DNA of 64,000 nucleotides from Sistotremastrum niveocremeum HHB9708. Its lineage: Eukaryota; Basidiomycota; Agaricomycetes; Sistotremastrales; Sistotremastraceae. The stretch spans positions 1,091,825 through 1,155,824 of the forward strand of contig KV419398.1 of assembly GCA_001630475.1 (NCBI GenBank), written 5' to 3'. The notes under the pieces were generated by a model. The model worked only from the letters and a program-made list of their open reading frames with translations. It was not told the origin of the DNA and made no database searches. The translations under genes and the position numbers were made by a program. Of this stretch, positions 10,940 through 22,927 are shown one piece after another (positions within the stretch are counted from its first letter, which is position 1; every line of letters starts with the position of its first letter).

Positions 10940-12330
10940 ATGGACCCCAAAGAGCGCACGTACGCAAATCGTCGTTTCGTGCCCTGGGAACACCCACTGA
11001 CGCATTCCAAATTCAGTCTTTCCGCACTCTCAACTTATGTTGCGAGTCAACGTGTTCTATTGACACGCATGAAGTCGGACCTGGAGAGGCTGAAAGAGCT
11101 CAAAGCAAGCGTCGAAAAAGACCCAGAAGAGGTTCTGAACAACCTCTACGACAGAGTGAGTATTCCTAATCTGGCCATATCTAATGTCATTTCTAACGAG
11201 CGCGAAGCTTGGGGGTGGCGGGTTCAGTATCTCCAGTGATGCAAAGGAGTTGGACGATGCGCGCCGGGTGCCTGATATCGATTGGTCTCTTTTTCATCAT
11301 CGAGGTACGTATATGCGTCATTCTCAATGTGGCCACTAGTTTGATTTTCTCGAAGACCCCGACCCTTTCCATGACATCTCCGTACACGCCAGTCGGAGGT
11401 TCATACGTGAAGAACCACTTCCTGAGCCCAGCGCCCTGCAATTGCTCGTCCGCAGCTCTGCGGCCACCATGCTCTCCTCATTCCGCTCCCTCTCACCTTC
11501 CTTGTGCGACGAAGGCACAACACCTATCTCACCTTCCACCTCAAATCTTGACAAACGACTTACCCTCAAAACCTCCACGTCTCTACCTACGACACTCAAA
11601 ACTCCCATCCTCGACTCTCCCTCCGAGCCACGACGGACGACAAGGGTGCATAAACCCAAAGTTATGGACGGAGGGGCTGAAGAAGCCGAAGTAATAAGAA
11701 CTTGTGGACTTAGACTCAGAGCATCCGAGAGAAATCTGAAAAAGAAGCCGAAGGAGAGAGCGGCGAGTGTGGCTAGATCTGTCAGTTCGGTACAGTCTGC
11801 TTCGACTTCCGCTCGCCGTCGTGCCTCTACACCCGCTCCTCACCCGGTTCTCAAAATTAAACTCCCTCCGCTGCTGGACCATCAACGATATGCCATTCCT
11901 GACTCGCCCTCCCCTTCTGCTTCAACTTCCCTGGCAAGGTATGCTCGTTCCATTATTTGCACGTCTTCGTCCCTAATGTTGTATTGTAGCCCGCCTCCAC
12001 AGGAAGAGACTAATGATGTGGCACCTGTGGTGTCTGACTTTGTTGTTCCGAAAGGTCTACCTCAGCGACCCGATACGTACAAACAAGCTTGGACCCATGA
12101 GGAGCAACATATACTAGAACGATTACTGGCAGAGATACCGGAGGGCGCGAAAAACAGGTTCGTAATCATGCTAACCGAAGAATTCTCATTCTGATTCTTG
12201 TTTTCTTGTCAGGTGGGCAAAGATTTCACAGGGCATGATGGGCCGACGAACGCCGAGACAAGTTGCTTCAAGAGTTCAGAAATACTTCGCAAAATTGAAG
12301 AAGTTTGGCGTCCCGGACCCAGGCTCATAA
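10940..12330 (+). CDS. ZZZ3-like SANT/Myb domain protein, 393 aa
   Basis: Five exons (10940-11155, 11208-11304, 11356-11938, 11990-12157, 12213-12330) sum to 394 codons. The C-terminal domain reads [20 protein letters not shown], then [20 protein letters not shown] and [13 protein letters not shown]. This is the SANT domain seen in ZZZ3 and related fungal proteins, where the [14 protein letters not shown] stretch is diagnostic. ZZZ3 is a chromatin reader of the ATAC acetyltransferase complex. No ZZ zinc finger was found, because the frame stops right after the SANT domain, so this is a SANT-only form. The N-terminal part has a predicted helix ([16 protein letters not shown]) and a long Ser/Pro/basic linker. 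Nuclear localisation is likely; membership of an acetyltransferase complex is inference. Confidence 0.8.
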
Positions 12331-12884
12331 TGCATATCATATCGCATGGTCATCTCCTCGACCTCGATTCTCAACCTTACATCACATTTGATATCCCCCT
12401 TCTCATTGAATTATTTCTTTTGACCTTTTTACCTTCAATCGACGGCTACGTTATGCTATGCTACTAGTAAGGTACATGTTATTTTTTTTGTATTTCCTCA
12501 AGCAAGGTTATTCTTTCACTTCGGACTTATTCAATACACTAGACAATGCAACTTTTTGTCCATGCTGCTGATGAGTTGGGACCGCCCAGAAAAATAAATG
12601 GATTTCGAATGGATCATATTGGACAGTTTGCGTTCTCTAACACATTCTCTGGTGTCGACAGTAAGCATCATGAAGCAGGAGAAGAGATTCCGGAGCAGAC
12701 CGAATTGTTGCCGGTCGCATCTGATAGTGAGATGATCTGATCGTCGTAGCCGACGGAGGTGACACGCTATAACATCTTCCGATCAACGCTCTGCGCTGGC
12801 AATAACTCTCGCTCTTCTTACTCTTTCCCCACATCGTCTCGCTTGAATACCAGACTTCCATTTGACTACTCGGACGACTTGATA
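12331..12884. other. Intergenic
   Basis: 554 nt between two genes on the plus strand. It contains a T-rich run near 12,481 and short frames without motifs. It probably holds the 3' end of the SANT gene and the promoter of the PBDC1-like gene. Confidence 0.4.
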
Positions 12885-13791
12885 ATGTCTAAACGATTTG
12901 ATCCTAATACTGCTCAAAACGCCGTCGAGGTTCGTCTCTTCTCATCGCTTTTGTGGTCCGTGGAGAAGAGGTACTGACTGCGTGAAATAAGTAGATTGAG
13001 AAGCAGTACGTGGTTCCAACTGAGCCAGGTGGGAGGTAGATGGCTTATGGAGAGATTGTAGATTCGCTGTGGTCGCCGTTGAACACGCCCAGGCTCGTCC
13101 GGACCTTCCAGCGCATATACACGTCACTGAAGCTCGTCCACAGACATACTGGAACCTCCTTGAATCCGTCGAACCTAAAACTCTCAAGCTCACTCGGTAC
13201 CGTTCCTTCAAATGGCAATGTCGTTGCGCTAATCTTGAGCGTTGTAGGCTGGACGATGAGATATTTCAGCATCTTTCGGAGACTTTCCCTGAGATGGTGA
13301 AGGAACCCTATGCCGGACTCATCAAACTGGACGAAGACTATATGAAGAGTGACGAAGGAAAAGCGAAATGGAGAGACTTTATCAACGCGTAAGTATCTGT
13401 TCTTTGTTCTGAAATCCCTACTAAGATGGAGCACGTCAGGTACGAAAAGAAAGTCAAAGACTTCAACTTTGGATCTCTGATACGAACGGATGCGACGGAC
13501 GAGTATGGACAAGATAACTCAATATTTGGTGAGCGTTGTGCTCGTCTGGTCGATGTTCTCATATTGACCTTGGATAGTGACGCGGATGCAATTTTACGCC
13601 ATCGAGGTACGCCGCCGATCGATACTCCTTCGAGCGAAGTGAGCGTTGACTGACTCATTTCCTCATTTGTACAGATTGCCCGGAACCGTCTCGGCCTGAA
13701 CGACATTATCCACGAAAAAGCGAAGGCGGATAAAGCAAAAAGACTGGCAAAGGAAGAGAAAGAGAAAGCCAAGGCAAAGAAGAAGCCTTGA
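12885..13791 (+). CDS. PBDC1: PBDC1 / yeast YPL225W homologue, 171 aa
   Basis: Eight exons (12885-12929, 12995-13005, 13062-13092, 13144-13196, 13248-13388, 13440-13528, 13578-13606, 13675-13791) sum to 172 codons. The product starts MSKRFDPNTAQNAVEIEKQF, then AVVAVEHAQTYWNLLES, KTLKLTRLDDEIF, KAKWRDFINAYEKKVKDFNF and DNSIFVTRMQFYAIEIARNR. This follows human PBDC1 and yeast YPL225W along the whole length. YPL225W has been linked to biogenesis of translation factor EF1A at the ribosome. The tail is Lys-rich. Two oddities: an 11-nt microexon, and a 51-nt intron (13093-13143) that must start with GC rather than GT to match homologues. Confidence 0.9.
13093..13143 (+). other. Likely GC-AG intron in PBDC1 homologue
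   Basis: The 51-nt stretch after CAG begins GCTCGT and ends CCACAG. It is in frame and without stop, so it could be read through as 17 residues, but yeast and human homologues have HAQ/HAE directly joined to the TYWNLL-type motif. Its length equals that of neighbouring introns. Retention would insert residues into a conserved helix. Confidence 0.6.
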
Positions 13792-13957
13792 TCCAGTCGA
13801 TCAGGAGGGTATTTATTGCGGTGGGAATGGCTTGTATTCGATGGCATATTTAAGCATTGCCTTATCACGCTATATATCGTTGAACGTATAATCGGGATGT
13901 CTTGGAGCTGTTGTCAGTCAGCATACACTGGGATTCGGGATGATTGCGGCCAACCTG

Positions 13958-14509
13958 CTATAACTTCGATGTCTCGTCGACGAGTAAATTTCGCAGTCCT
14001 TCTCTTGTCTTGTCGCGGAGGGATATCGACTTCCGTGTCTTAGCATCCACAAAGACATGTGTATATCCACCAACTGCTCTGACTTCTTCAACTCCATCCT
14101 CAAATACTCCCACCTCATATTCAACCGAGCTTTTCCCTAGTTTGTTCACGCGGAGGCATAGTTCAAGACAGGTCGGAAATGCAAGGGGTGCAAAGAATTG
14201 ACAGTGAGATGAAACGACCAAACCGATTGTCGGGGAGTTGAGTGGATCCTGAGCGCAATGAGAAATGAGGTAGGCATTGATGATGGAGTCGAAGAGGTGA
14301 TAATAGATGGAGTTGTTCATGTGCCCATACTGATCATTATCTGACCTATATTCCATACGTATCAAAGGACAAACAGGAGGTTTCGGAGGGCATACCAGCG
14401 CGTCCGATATGGAAGAGAATATTTGTAGGATTTTCGTGTTCTTTGTTTCAGTGACATAGCTTCGGCGCGGAGTTCGGAAGAAGAGCAACAACGTCACCGA
14501 CTGCCTCAT
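13958..14509 (-). CDS. Hotdog-fold acyl-CoA thioesterase-like protein, 183 aa
   Basis: A single open frame of 184 codons. The segment RMEYRSDNDQYGHMNNSIYY is the thioesterase signature (D-x-Y-G-H-x-N-N-x-x-Y) of 4-hydroxybenzoyl-CoA thioesterase-type enzymes; Asp and His/Asn in this loop line the active site in the family. Downstream strands (GLVVSSHCQFFAPLAF; VEYEVGVFEDGVEEVRAVGG) complete a single hotdog domain. The first about 25 residues (MRQSVTLLLFFRTPRRSYVT) are basic, hydrophobic and free of acidic residues, suggesting mitochondrial import. The start at 14509 is the first true ATG in frame. It is divergent from the EI24-type gene with 59 nt between starts. The substrate is unknown. Confidence 0.78.
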   Translation of the reverse strand: MRQSVTLLLFFRTPRRSYVTETKNTKILQIFSSISDALVCPPKPPVCPLIRMEYRSDNDQYGHMNNSIYYHLFDSIINAYLISHCAQDPLNSPTIGLVVSSHCQFFAPLAFPTCLELCLRVNKLGKSSVEYEVGVFEDGVEEVRAVGGYTHVFVDAKTRKSISLRDKTREGLRNLLVDETSKL

Positions 14510-14568
14510 ATACAGACAGCCTTCATCCACGATGCACTCATTTTCGTTGCTCCTTCATCCATACCACC
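14510..14568. promoter_or_regulatory. Compact bidirectional promoter region
   Basis: 59 nt between the start codons of the thioesterase (minus) and the EI24-type gene (plus). The two genes must share or overlap promoter elements. No TATA-like motif was recognised. Confidence 0.4.
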
Positions 14569-15541
14569 ATGTCCATCAAGAACAAGATCACAAATGAAGC
14601 CTCGCATGTCGCCCATGTCTCGTCGGATGCGGTGACATCCCGCGCGTATTTCTACCCACCCCTCGGGCTGATTTACTTTATCACCCATCCTTCGTTATGG
14701 GCCCCTCTGAGGGCGAATATACTCCCATGCCTACTACTCTCGTTCGGTGTCATCGTACCGATGTTCCTGTTTACGTATCTTCCTCAAGCAGCCATTCTAT
14801 CGCTGTTGAATGGCCCGCTTGGACCAATAAATGCTGCTGCACTCGTTTTGTCCGAGTCCGCATTTATTGTGACCACTGTTGCGAAGAGCTTTCTGCTGGA
14901 ACACGCTCTTCTTGATGTCTTCGACGCAACCCTTGTCAGCGAGGGTCAGGAGGCGCTTGTGAGCAAAGGAAGAGAGTTGAAACCCGGAAAAAGTGGCCTC
15001 GAGGGCGTCAAGAAGCTGGGGAAATCTATTTCCAAGCCTTTGCAGAAGTAAGAATTGGTTTCATGAAGACATTTTTCGACACTGACTTGTTGTGAAGGTT
15101 TTCACCTGAACATATCATTCAATATGTCATTTTCCTTCCCCTGAATCTGATTCCCATCGTGGGCACGGCTGCTTTCCTGATCATTCAAGGCAGAAAATCT
15201 GGACCTGGATATCATGCCCGTTACTTCCAGCTGAAGGGCTTCTCTAACGAGGAGAGAAACGCGTATATCGCGTCACACAAGGGTGCATATGTTGCGTAAG
15301 TTCAACCTCTTATATCCCCACACCTGATGTGACAAGAATTTCTCTCAGCTTCGGAACAGCGTCCATGGTCATGAACCTTGTACCCCTTGCGTCCATCGCT
15401 TTCACCTTTACTTCCACAGTCGGTGCTGCGCTTTGGGCCGCAGAGCTAGAGAAGGGAACCAAGAACCCAGGAACAGAAGTTGATGTGAAAGGCGAACAAG
15501 TCAAGGACCAGTGGGCTTCTTCGTCCAAGAAAGATTTGTAG
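14569..15541 (+). CDS. EI24-domain membrane protein (RRT8/LDS outer-spore-wall type), 289 aa
   Basis: Three exons (14569-15047, 15098-15295, 15349-15541) sum to 290 codons. Hydrophobic segments include ANILPCLLLSFGVIVPMFLF, a Pro/Gly-rich break (LNGPLGPINAAALVLSES), YVIFLPLNLIPIVGTAAFLI and MVMNLVPLASIAFTFTSTVG. The LPLNLIPIVG motif with a following GxGyhaRYFQLKG segment is typical of the EI24/CysZ-like family, which in yeast includes Rrt8, Lds1 and Lds2 of lipid droplets and spore wall. The C-terminus is polar. Location in ER or lipid-droplet-associated membrane is inferred from family. Confidence 0.8.
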
Positions 15542-15738
15542 ATTTTCAGGACTGGAATATTTTTTCGCATATAATGACGTAATTTCGAGACCATGTGAAG
15601 CGAACGCCTGTAATTGCGCAATCTTAGCCTGTAAGCTTGCCAGTGACAGAACGAGCCTGAGTGCAACCTCTTGATGTGCTCTGCTATTGAGCTCGTCGCC
15701 TTTCAATTCTCTCTACGTCCACGGTGCAAAAACGGCAA

Positions 15739-17960
15739 ATGGGAGACGACCAGAAAGACTTAGAGTCGACCCTCACTCCTCCAGCTCCAACCGACGACTC
15801 AGGCGAAGGCTCCTCGGCTCGACGACCGTCCGTGGATTCGGATACACGCAGTCATGTTGGTCTGCTCCCGAATGTCGATCCTGACTTTGCTCCCAATGTC
15901 GCAGGGTTGAGGAGGGCATTGTCTGCACGTCAGGTGCAGATGATCGCTGTAGCTGGTACGATCGGGACTGGATTGTTTCTCGGAACTGGCAAGTCACTTG
16001 CTGAGGGTATGTCTTTCTGAATCCGACGTTTCTACTCCTAATATCTCTGTAGGCGGTCCAGCGAGTATATTGATATGTTATTCGCTCGTTGGATTCGTCG
16101 TGTACATCACACTGCTCCTGCTTGGCGAAATGGCAACTCAGTACCCTGTCGCCGGCTCATTCAATGTCTATGCCAATCGATTCGTGGATGACGCGTATGG
16201 GTTTGCTCTCAGTTGGAACTACTGTAAGCCGTTCTTTCCCTCTGGCTGCTTGAAGGAAGGGATCCAATTTTGACCTTGGCGGCAGGGTTCAATGACGCGG
16301 TTTCTGTTGCTTCAGACTTGACGGCTGCTCAACTCGTATTGGCGTACTGGACGGGCTGGAACCTCTGGCTCGTCTCCCTGCTATTCCTGCTATTCCTCCT
16401 CACGGTCAATTCGTTTCACGTCAAAGCCTATGGAGAACTAGGTCTGTCCACGTTGCCGCGTAGATCATTGAAAGAAGGCTTATGGACGGTGTAGAGTATT
16501 GGTTGTCATTTTTGAAGGTCGCCACTATCGTGCTGTTTATCATCCTGGGCATCGTTGTTAATGCGGGCGCGAATGTCGAACACCGTTATATCGGAACTTC
16601 GAATTGGAGAATTCCTGGAGCCCCGTTTGTAGGCGGCTTCGGAGGCTTTGCTAGAGTGTTCGTCACCGCCAGCTTTGCTTGTAAGATTTTCTTTTGCCTC
16701 GCGAGTGCAAAACTGATCGCGGTTAGATGGTGGCACTGAGAGCTTGGGCATAACCGCCGGCGAGACGAAGAACCCATCGAAAAACATGCCGCGCGTAGTC
16801 AAGTTTGTGTTCTTCAGGTACTTTCATCGTTCCATGTCTTTCCATGTGTCCTGAATTTTCTTTCAGAATCCTCCTATTTTACATCTTGAGTATCTTAATC
16901 GTGGGCCTCAACGGTGAGCGCGGTCCCGTCATTCTCAACATCGTCAGTGATTAAAAACTTCATTGACAGTTCCCTATGACTATCCAAACTTGTCGAATCG
17001 AAGCACAACCACGTCACCCTTCACAATCGTCTTTGCCCTCGCCGGTTCTCGCGTTGCAGGATCATTCATGAATACTGTCATACTTGTACGGCCCTTCTTT
17101 CTCCTTTCTCATCAAAGCACATTCTGATAATAGGGTCATCCGTAGACTTCTGTCCTCTCAGCTGGAAATCACGCCCTCTTCGCCGGCACTCGCGTTCTCT
17201 ACTCTCTGTCGGTAGCGAAGCATGCACCTAAATTCCTTGCCATGACGAATAGACACGGCGTCCCGTACATTGCCCTTCTATGTACTGCATCTCTTTCCGG
17301 TATTTGCTTCGGGAGCTCGTATATCGGAACCGGTGTTTTATGGGGCTGGTTGCAGAACATCGTTGGGGTCTCAAATCAGGTCAGTATCGAATTGATTCCA
17401 TTGAACCGTCACTGAAATCTGCACTTGCAGATTGCGTGGGTTAGTATCGGGCTCGCGAGTCTGCAGTTTAGGAGGGCCTGGAAGGCGCAGGGACGGGACT
17501 TGCATGAATTGAAGTTTCAAGGCGCCAGGTGGACTTGGGGCTGGGGTCCGCCGTTTGTTGTGAGTATTTTCAAGTTCTCGGAACGTCATCATGGAAGAGT
17601 TATGAATTCACTCTTAGATCGTAACCGTGACTGCTATCATTTTAAGTGAGTCCTGACAGCATGACTGATTCGCACTGAACTGATAAACGTTTGCTTCCAG
17701 TACAGGGCTGGTCTTCCGTCATCCCCCGATTTTCGATCGTAGACTTTGTATCGTTTTACATCGAGCTTCCCGTCATGCTCATATTCTTTGTCGCATGGAA
17801 GCTGGTTCATCGGGCCTCTTTTGTGGATATTCGTACGGTTGATCTCCGTAAAGACGAACATCTCGAAAGAAGCGAGGATCACGAGGACACCGCACAAAGA
17901 CAGAAAAGAATGGGAGGGAAGCAAAGATGGTTGTGGAAAGCGTATTATTTGATTGCATGA
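15739..17960 (+). CDS. Amino acid permease, APC superfamily (YAT type), 561 aa
   Basis: Eleven exons (15739-16006, 16053-16223, 16286-16441, 16495-16680, 16727-16817, 16867-16913, 16970-17085, 17146-17379, 17431-17559, 17618-17645, 17701-17960) sum to exactly 562 codons. The protein has a polar N-terminus, then LSARQVQMIAVAGTIGTGLF, GGPASILICYSLVG, GEMATQYPVAGSFNVYANRF, YGGTESLGITAGETKNPSKN and LSAGNHALFAGTRVLYSL. These are signatures of fungal plasma-membrane amino acid/H+ symporters. About twelve hydrophobic segments are visible, and the cytosolic tail is charged. The substrate cannot be read from sequence. Two exons are very short (47 and 28 nt). An earlier in-frame codon at 15724 is not ATG. 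Confidence 0.92.
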
Positions 17961-18237
17961 GCTAATACACATACGCGCTATTTTAGTCAAGTACCAACTG
18001 TAAGATATAATCGTAACAAAACATCAAGAGAGGCAGAAACGGAAACAATGAAAAATACAAGAACAGGTTACAATCAAAACAAGCACAATCCTCCTCAAAT
18101 CTAGAGGAAGGACGCAGCAAGAAATAGGAGTAAGGTATATGTACTTTGGGGCCATTCGGACCTTGTCTAAAGCGGGACGTTAAAATAAGATTGGACATGA
18201 CCGGAGAATAAAAAAGAATAGAGATAGCAGCTCGAGT

Positions 18238-21200
18238 TTAATCATCCTTGATCGACTTGGCGCGTGTCTCTCCCGCTGTCATCCACAGGTTGACAAGAGA
18301 TTTTAAGCCAACTAGCTTATCTTTCAATTGGTTGCGTGCGAGGTGTTCTTGAACGTCATCTTTTGGAATTTCCCAGAGGACAGACATGCAAATTTCGACC
18401 TGTCAGGTTCAACCTCAACCAAAGTGTGGTCAGTATGTGAAAATGGGCGTACCTTGTTTGCGAGTTCGGCCAGAGATTGATCCAAAGTCTCGCCGACCGC
18501 CTCGGCAGCAACGTCCAAACGACCGAGCAGCAAGTCTGCGCCGTCAGTGAATATATCTCCTCGATTGCGATCAACGAAGTTGCGGAAGACAAGCTGGGAA
18601 ACTGTTAGTTGATTCCAAGCAGGTTATAGATGGTCGCTAATATTCACCTTCTGCCGAGCCACACTGCCTTTCCCTCGTTCTTCCATAGCCAGATCGTACC
18701 CATCACCCAGCTGATCTTGAACGTGCGGAGAAAGACAACGAGACACCTCCTTCTGCTCGTTGCTCATTTTGCTTTTGACTTCAGCCATAATCTTCTTCAT
18801 GACGACTTTGGTTTCTTCATGTGCGAGATCACCCTGAGTCTTGCACCGATCTTGCAGTCCGGCAGGGGCGGAGGCCTCGACTTCCTGGAGAAGCTTCTGA
18901 ATGTGTCTGGTAGCACTCTTTTCGACATCGGCGAAGAGATCGGATTCAAAGACTCGGGACCACGAAGAGGCGATCTCTGTTGTCAAGGGGTTGACCAATT
19001 CGGCATTCAGATCACGACGCCATTCGCCGCGACGGCGGAGAGCTAAACGAAATTTCGATCACCAGAATTCAAGAACATTAACATCACACTCACTGGCTCG
19101 GTACGTGCCCCAGTGCATGGAAGCAGCAAAGGCATCGGAAGTCTCAACTGCTGCAGCCTCTGCCTTACTAGCGCCCGATTGGCAACGATCCTCAAGCCCA
19201 TCACGGAATTTGACTTTCAGACTGGCTACTGTGGTAGAAACAATCTGGTCAATGACCTGTAATATGCCTTAATACAGTGTAGTGCGAAATTTAGATGCAA
19301 CCATACCTGCTCTAGGCGTAGTGCTATACCAGTCGCTTTTCCGACCGGCTTCGTTTTAGGTTTCTGTCCGCCGAGCATAGCGTCGATGTCCTGGAACCAT
19401 TCCTCTTCGGAGGCCATGCGATACAGCCTTTCGCCGGATTGATCGACGATCACACTCTCGTCATCATCGGGATACGACTGCCATAGGTCTCGAAGGGCCA
19501 TCCGATCTCCCAGGTTTACTCCTTCTACGTCTTGCAAATAGGAAGAGATTCCCTCAATGAAAACTTTGAAGCGCGACATGAAATTCCTCGCGGCGCGTTC
19601 CCGCGAGGTGATGGTGAGATCATGACACCAAGCTTGCAGGGCCGGTACACCTGTGTCAGGTTTGTCCAGGAAGCACGTTGGTTCTCCATCACCCTTCACT
19701 TGCTCTGTTGGAAACGTTGAGGCATGACAATTGTAACGATAAGGATGAGCTTACTCGTCAGGCGAATATAATCTCGCGAAGAACACGTGAAGACGGGAAG
19801 ATCGATTGCCTCATAATCTACGAGAGCAGTCACTATAGCCGATCGAGTAGAGTAAAAACCAAATACTTCTCAGATCTTCCGATGGATCAAAAGTATCAGG
19901 GTTGTTCTGCTCGGCGGCTGCCTCTACACAAGTAAGGCATTCAGTAAGTCATCCGATGTCCGGTGTCGTGAAGACCCTTACGATCAAGTTCTCGCAGACC
20001 AACTCGGAAATCCTCCTTGAGAACGTCACGAGAAAACTACGCCGCCGATTTAGTTCAATGCCTGCCATCACAAGCGTGAAAGCTACTGACCTCGGATCGT
20101 TTCAACGAGCAAAACGCGTTCTTCTTCTTCTGAACCTTAGCGATGGTCTTCTTGAGATTCGCAAGTTCGTCGTTAGCTTTCTTGCGATCGGCTTTCGCGG
20201 TAGTTAGGCGTTGCTTGAGAGATTTCAGTTCGTCCTCTTTCTCCTTGATCTTCTCCTTGAGGGTCTCTTCTGTGATGACCTCTTTGATTTCCTGGACTTC
20301 GTCGTCATCCTCGGCTTCGCCGTCTTTGTCCGAGTCTGAGCCATCGCTGTTGTTGCTGCCTGCATCGGATCGATCGTCGTTGTTGTCGACATCCATGTCC
20401 TTGTCACCTTCGTCCTCGTCTTTGTCTTCGTCGAGGTCGGATAAATCGTCGTCATCGTCGTTGATGAAACTATCATCAGATCCGTAGTCACTCCTTCGTC
20501 GTTTTGGTGAACTGCCATAATCGCTGCCGACACTCTTGCGCTTCTTGCCCTTAGGCTTGTTCTTGGCTTCGAAATCGACCGGTGTATATTCCTCCCCATT
20601 TCGCAGAGCCTCGAGATGGTTCCGGTGATCGTCGATGACGTCTCGCAAGGTCTCGACTTCCTTGTCCAAAGCTAAAGTGTCTTCAGTAAACCCGCAGTCA
20701 ACGATTTCGAGCTGGTGTACCTTTGACAGCCCGCTGAGCCTCAGCCTGTGTTGCAGTCCAAGTGCTCATCTCGATAGTCGCTTCGTCGATCTCGTCAGTT
20801 ATCGCTTGCAGCTCCTCGTTTTCGTCAAGATTCAGGGCTCGTATAATTTCAGAGCAAGAGATATCGTCAGTCTTCGTGGCGATGAACGTGATGCAGCTGT
20901 CGTCATAGCTTGAGAAGTACCAAATGCTACATCAGCAATCGGATAGAACGATTGAGGGTGTCAACTTACTTTCCGTCTGATCGAATAAATCAAAGAAAAT
21001 AGAAACGGTAAGCAGACATTCATTATTGAATGACACCGAGGGAACCTTACCCACTGAGAGTCATCAGCACGAGCTAAATGGCATGAAATGTGATCACTCA
21101 CTCATCAACTGAGTCCTAAATGCTTCTCCGAGGAGGTCTAAGCAAGCGACGATGCTCAGAAGCTGATCCAAGAGTGGCATTTGCAGTCTACATACCTTTT

Positions 21201-22927
21201 GCAGTTTTATCGTCGACAGCTCTGCATCAAAGGAGTGCAACGTCAGAAAAGAAGAACCAATGTGATGGATTCTGACCTCGTGATAGGTGCAGCAATCCAA
21301 ATGCAGTCGCATTTCTTCATATAATCTCTCGCAATCGCGCTTCGAGCCGCATTAGCATCCGCCACACCGGGAAGATCTACAAGAATCGCCCCAGTACTTA
21401 AAGCAGCCGCCGGGCATCGAACTTGGACCAGGCGGATCAAGGGCCATAGCGCGGGTTCATTATCCTTCTTCTTATCCTTCTCTCGTTGGGCCTTGTCTTT
21501 CTTATCTTTGCTGTTGCGCTTTTGATCCTTGGAATCGATGTACTTCCCGATCTCCTTAGCAAACATCTTGGAGTCGGGGGCACAGATTCGCTTGGTGGTG
21601 CCAAGAATTTTAGCAATGGCTACATCCTGGTCAGCGTACACATGTGCAGGGTGTTAATTAGTCATACCAGGATGGCGCTTAAGGATCTCATCAGGATCGG
21701 ATTTGGCCAACTGCTCAATGGGCATCAAGGGATGTACAGCATGGACCTGATACAGAGCTTAGTACAGCGTTCAGAAGAATCAGAATCACGACCCACTTTG
21801 TGCCAAGCTACACCTGCCTCGCTCCTGAGGTCAGTGCTGCGACGCACGTTCCCATCCTCGTCAGTCAGTTCCTCCAATAAGATGGTCAATTCGGCTTTCC
21901 ATTCCTCAAGAGTCAGGAAGGAGACGTCGGCATCAATGGTCTTCTTTTTGTGGTGAGAGATCTCAGTTATAACAGCAGTGCAAGCTTTCAAGGATCAGTC
22001 GATTGAAACATGAAAGTACTGAAATATCACCGACCTCTCATGCCGCTAGTGGGGACGATATTGTCTATGAAAAGATGACGTCAGACTTCATGATGCTCAG
22101 TTGTCGAGAGACGTATACTATACCATCGAGGACAGCGTTCAAAAGGGAAGATTTTCCGGCACCCGTCGCGCCACAGACGGCAATCATAGTCTTGGGGGAA
22201 CCTTGCTTTGTCAAACTGTTTTGGGTGAGTAAGTCTTCACTCGTCGTCAAGAGGAAAACGCACTCGTCAATCTCTCGGTACCACGTCTGTGCTCGACGTC
22301 CTTTGCCAAGCTCAATCTTCTTGACGAGGGTAGCGAGATCTTGAACCATCCCAACGCCATTTTGCAGCGCGTTTTCCGGTGTATATTCGATGTCTTGAGC
22401 ATCGGTGTACACAGTATACGAAGGAGCTTTTGGAATAGCTGGCGCTCCGGGCTTCTGAGCATTGATCTGCGACTGGCCCGTCAGGCGATCCAAACGACAA
22501 AGCCGATCGTGTTCTCACATTCTGGTGGGACAACGGTGTGGGACCAACGGCTGTGGCACCAGTCGGCAACGCGTCGACTGGCTCCGGCTTGATTGTACGG
22601 GTGGTATTGGCAAGGTTACTCTGAAACGGGAACGATAAACGCGTCAAAACGCGTCGATTTCACAGGAATCAGCAGTTTCGGCACTCACAGATGGAATCGT
22701 GGCGTGGGTGTAGTTCTCCACCGATGAGAAAGGAATTGTTGGTTCAACGCGTTCTGATTTGACTTGTATGGTCGAGTATATCGGCTACAGAAGAGGGAAG
22801 TGTGAGCCGTCAGTTCCAGAAGAGGTACAAAGGCGACGGAGAAGAAGCGGCGAAGGAACCGAAAACGAGGGAACCCATAAGGAAAGGCACTAACTTGATT
22901 TTCAGCCTCTCTGTCGTGAGGCGCCAT
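18238..22927 (-). CDS. SLIP-GC-like nuclear GTPase (dynamin superfamily)
   Basis: A long multi-exon gene starting MAPHDREAENQ at 22927 and ending KSIKDD at 18238. The first exons are disordered and hold VKSERVEP and IKPEPVDA, which look like SUMO-site consensus (ψKxE). The GTPase core is readable: G1 GATGAGKSSLLNAVLDG (about 22,150), G3 DLPGVADAN (about 21,375) and G4 FIATKTDD (about 20,870). It is followed by a Lys/Arg nuclear-signal-like patch (KPKGKKRKS), a very acidic run (about 20,290-20,470), a coiled coil (ETLKEKIKEKEDELKSLKQR) and a long helical C-terminus. Vertebrate SLIP-GC (NUGGC) is a nuclear GTPase limiting AID-linked genome damage; the fungal role is unknown. Exon borders were only partly resolved. 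It is divergent from the helicase-AAA gene. Confidence 0.75.

Noticed and set aside
13045-13868. Minus-strand frames of 155 and 176 codons over the PBDC1 gene
   Set aside because: The plus strand carries a fully consistent PBDC1 homologue with exons summing to 172 codons.
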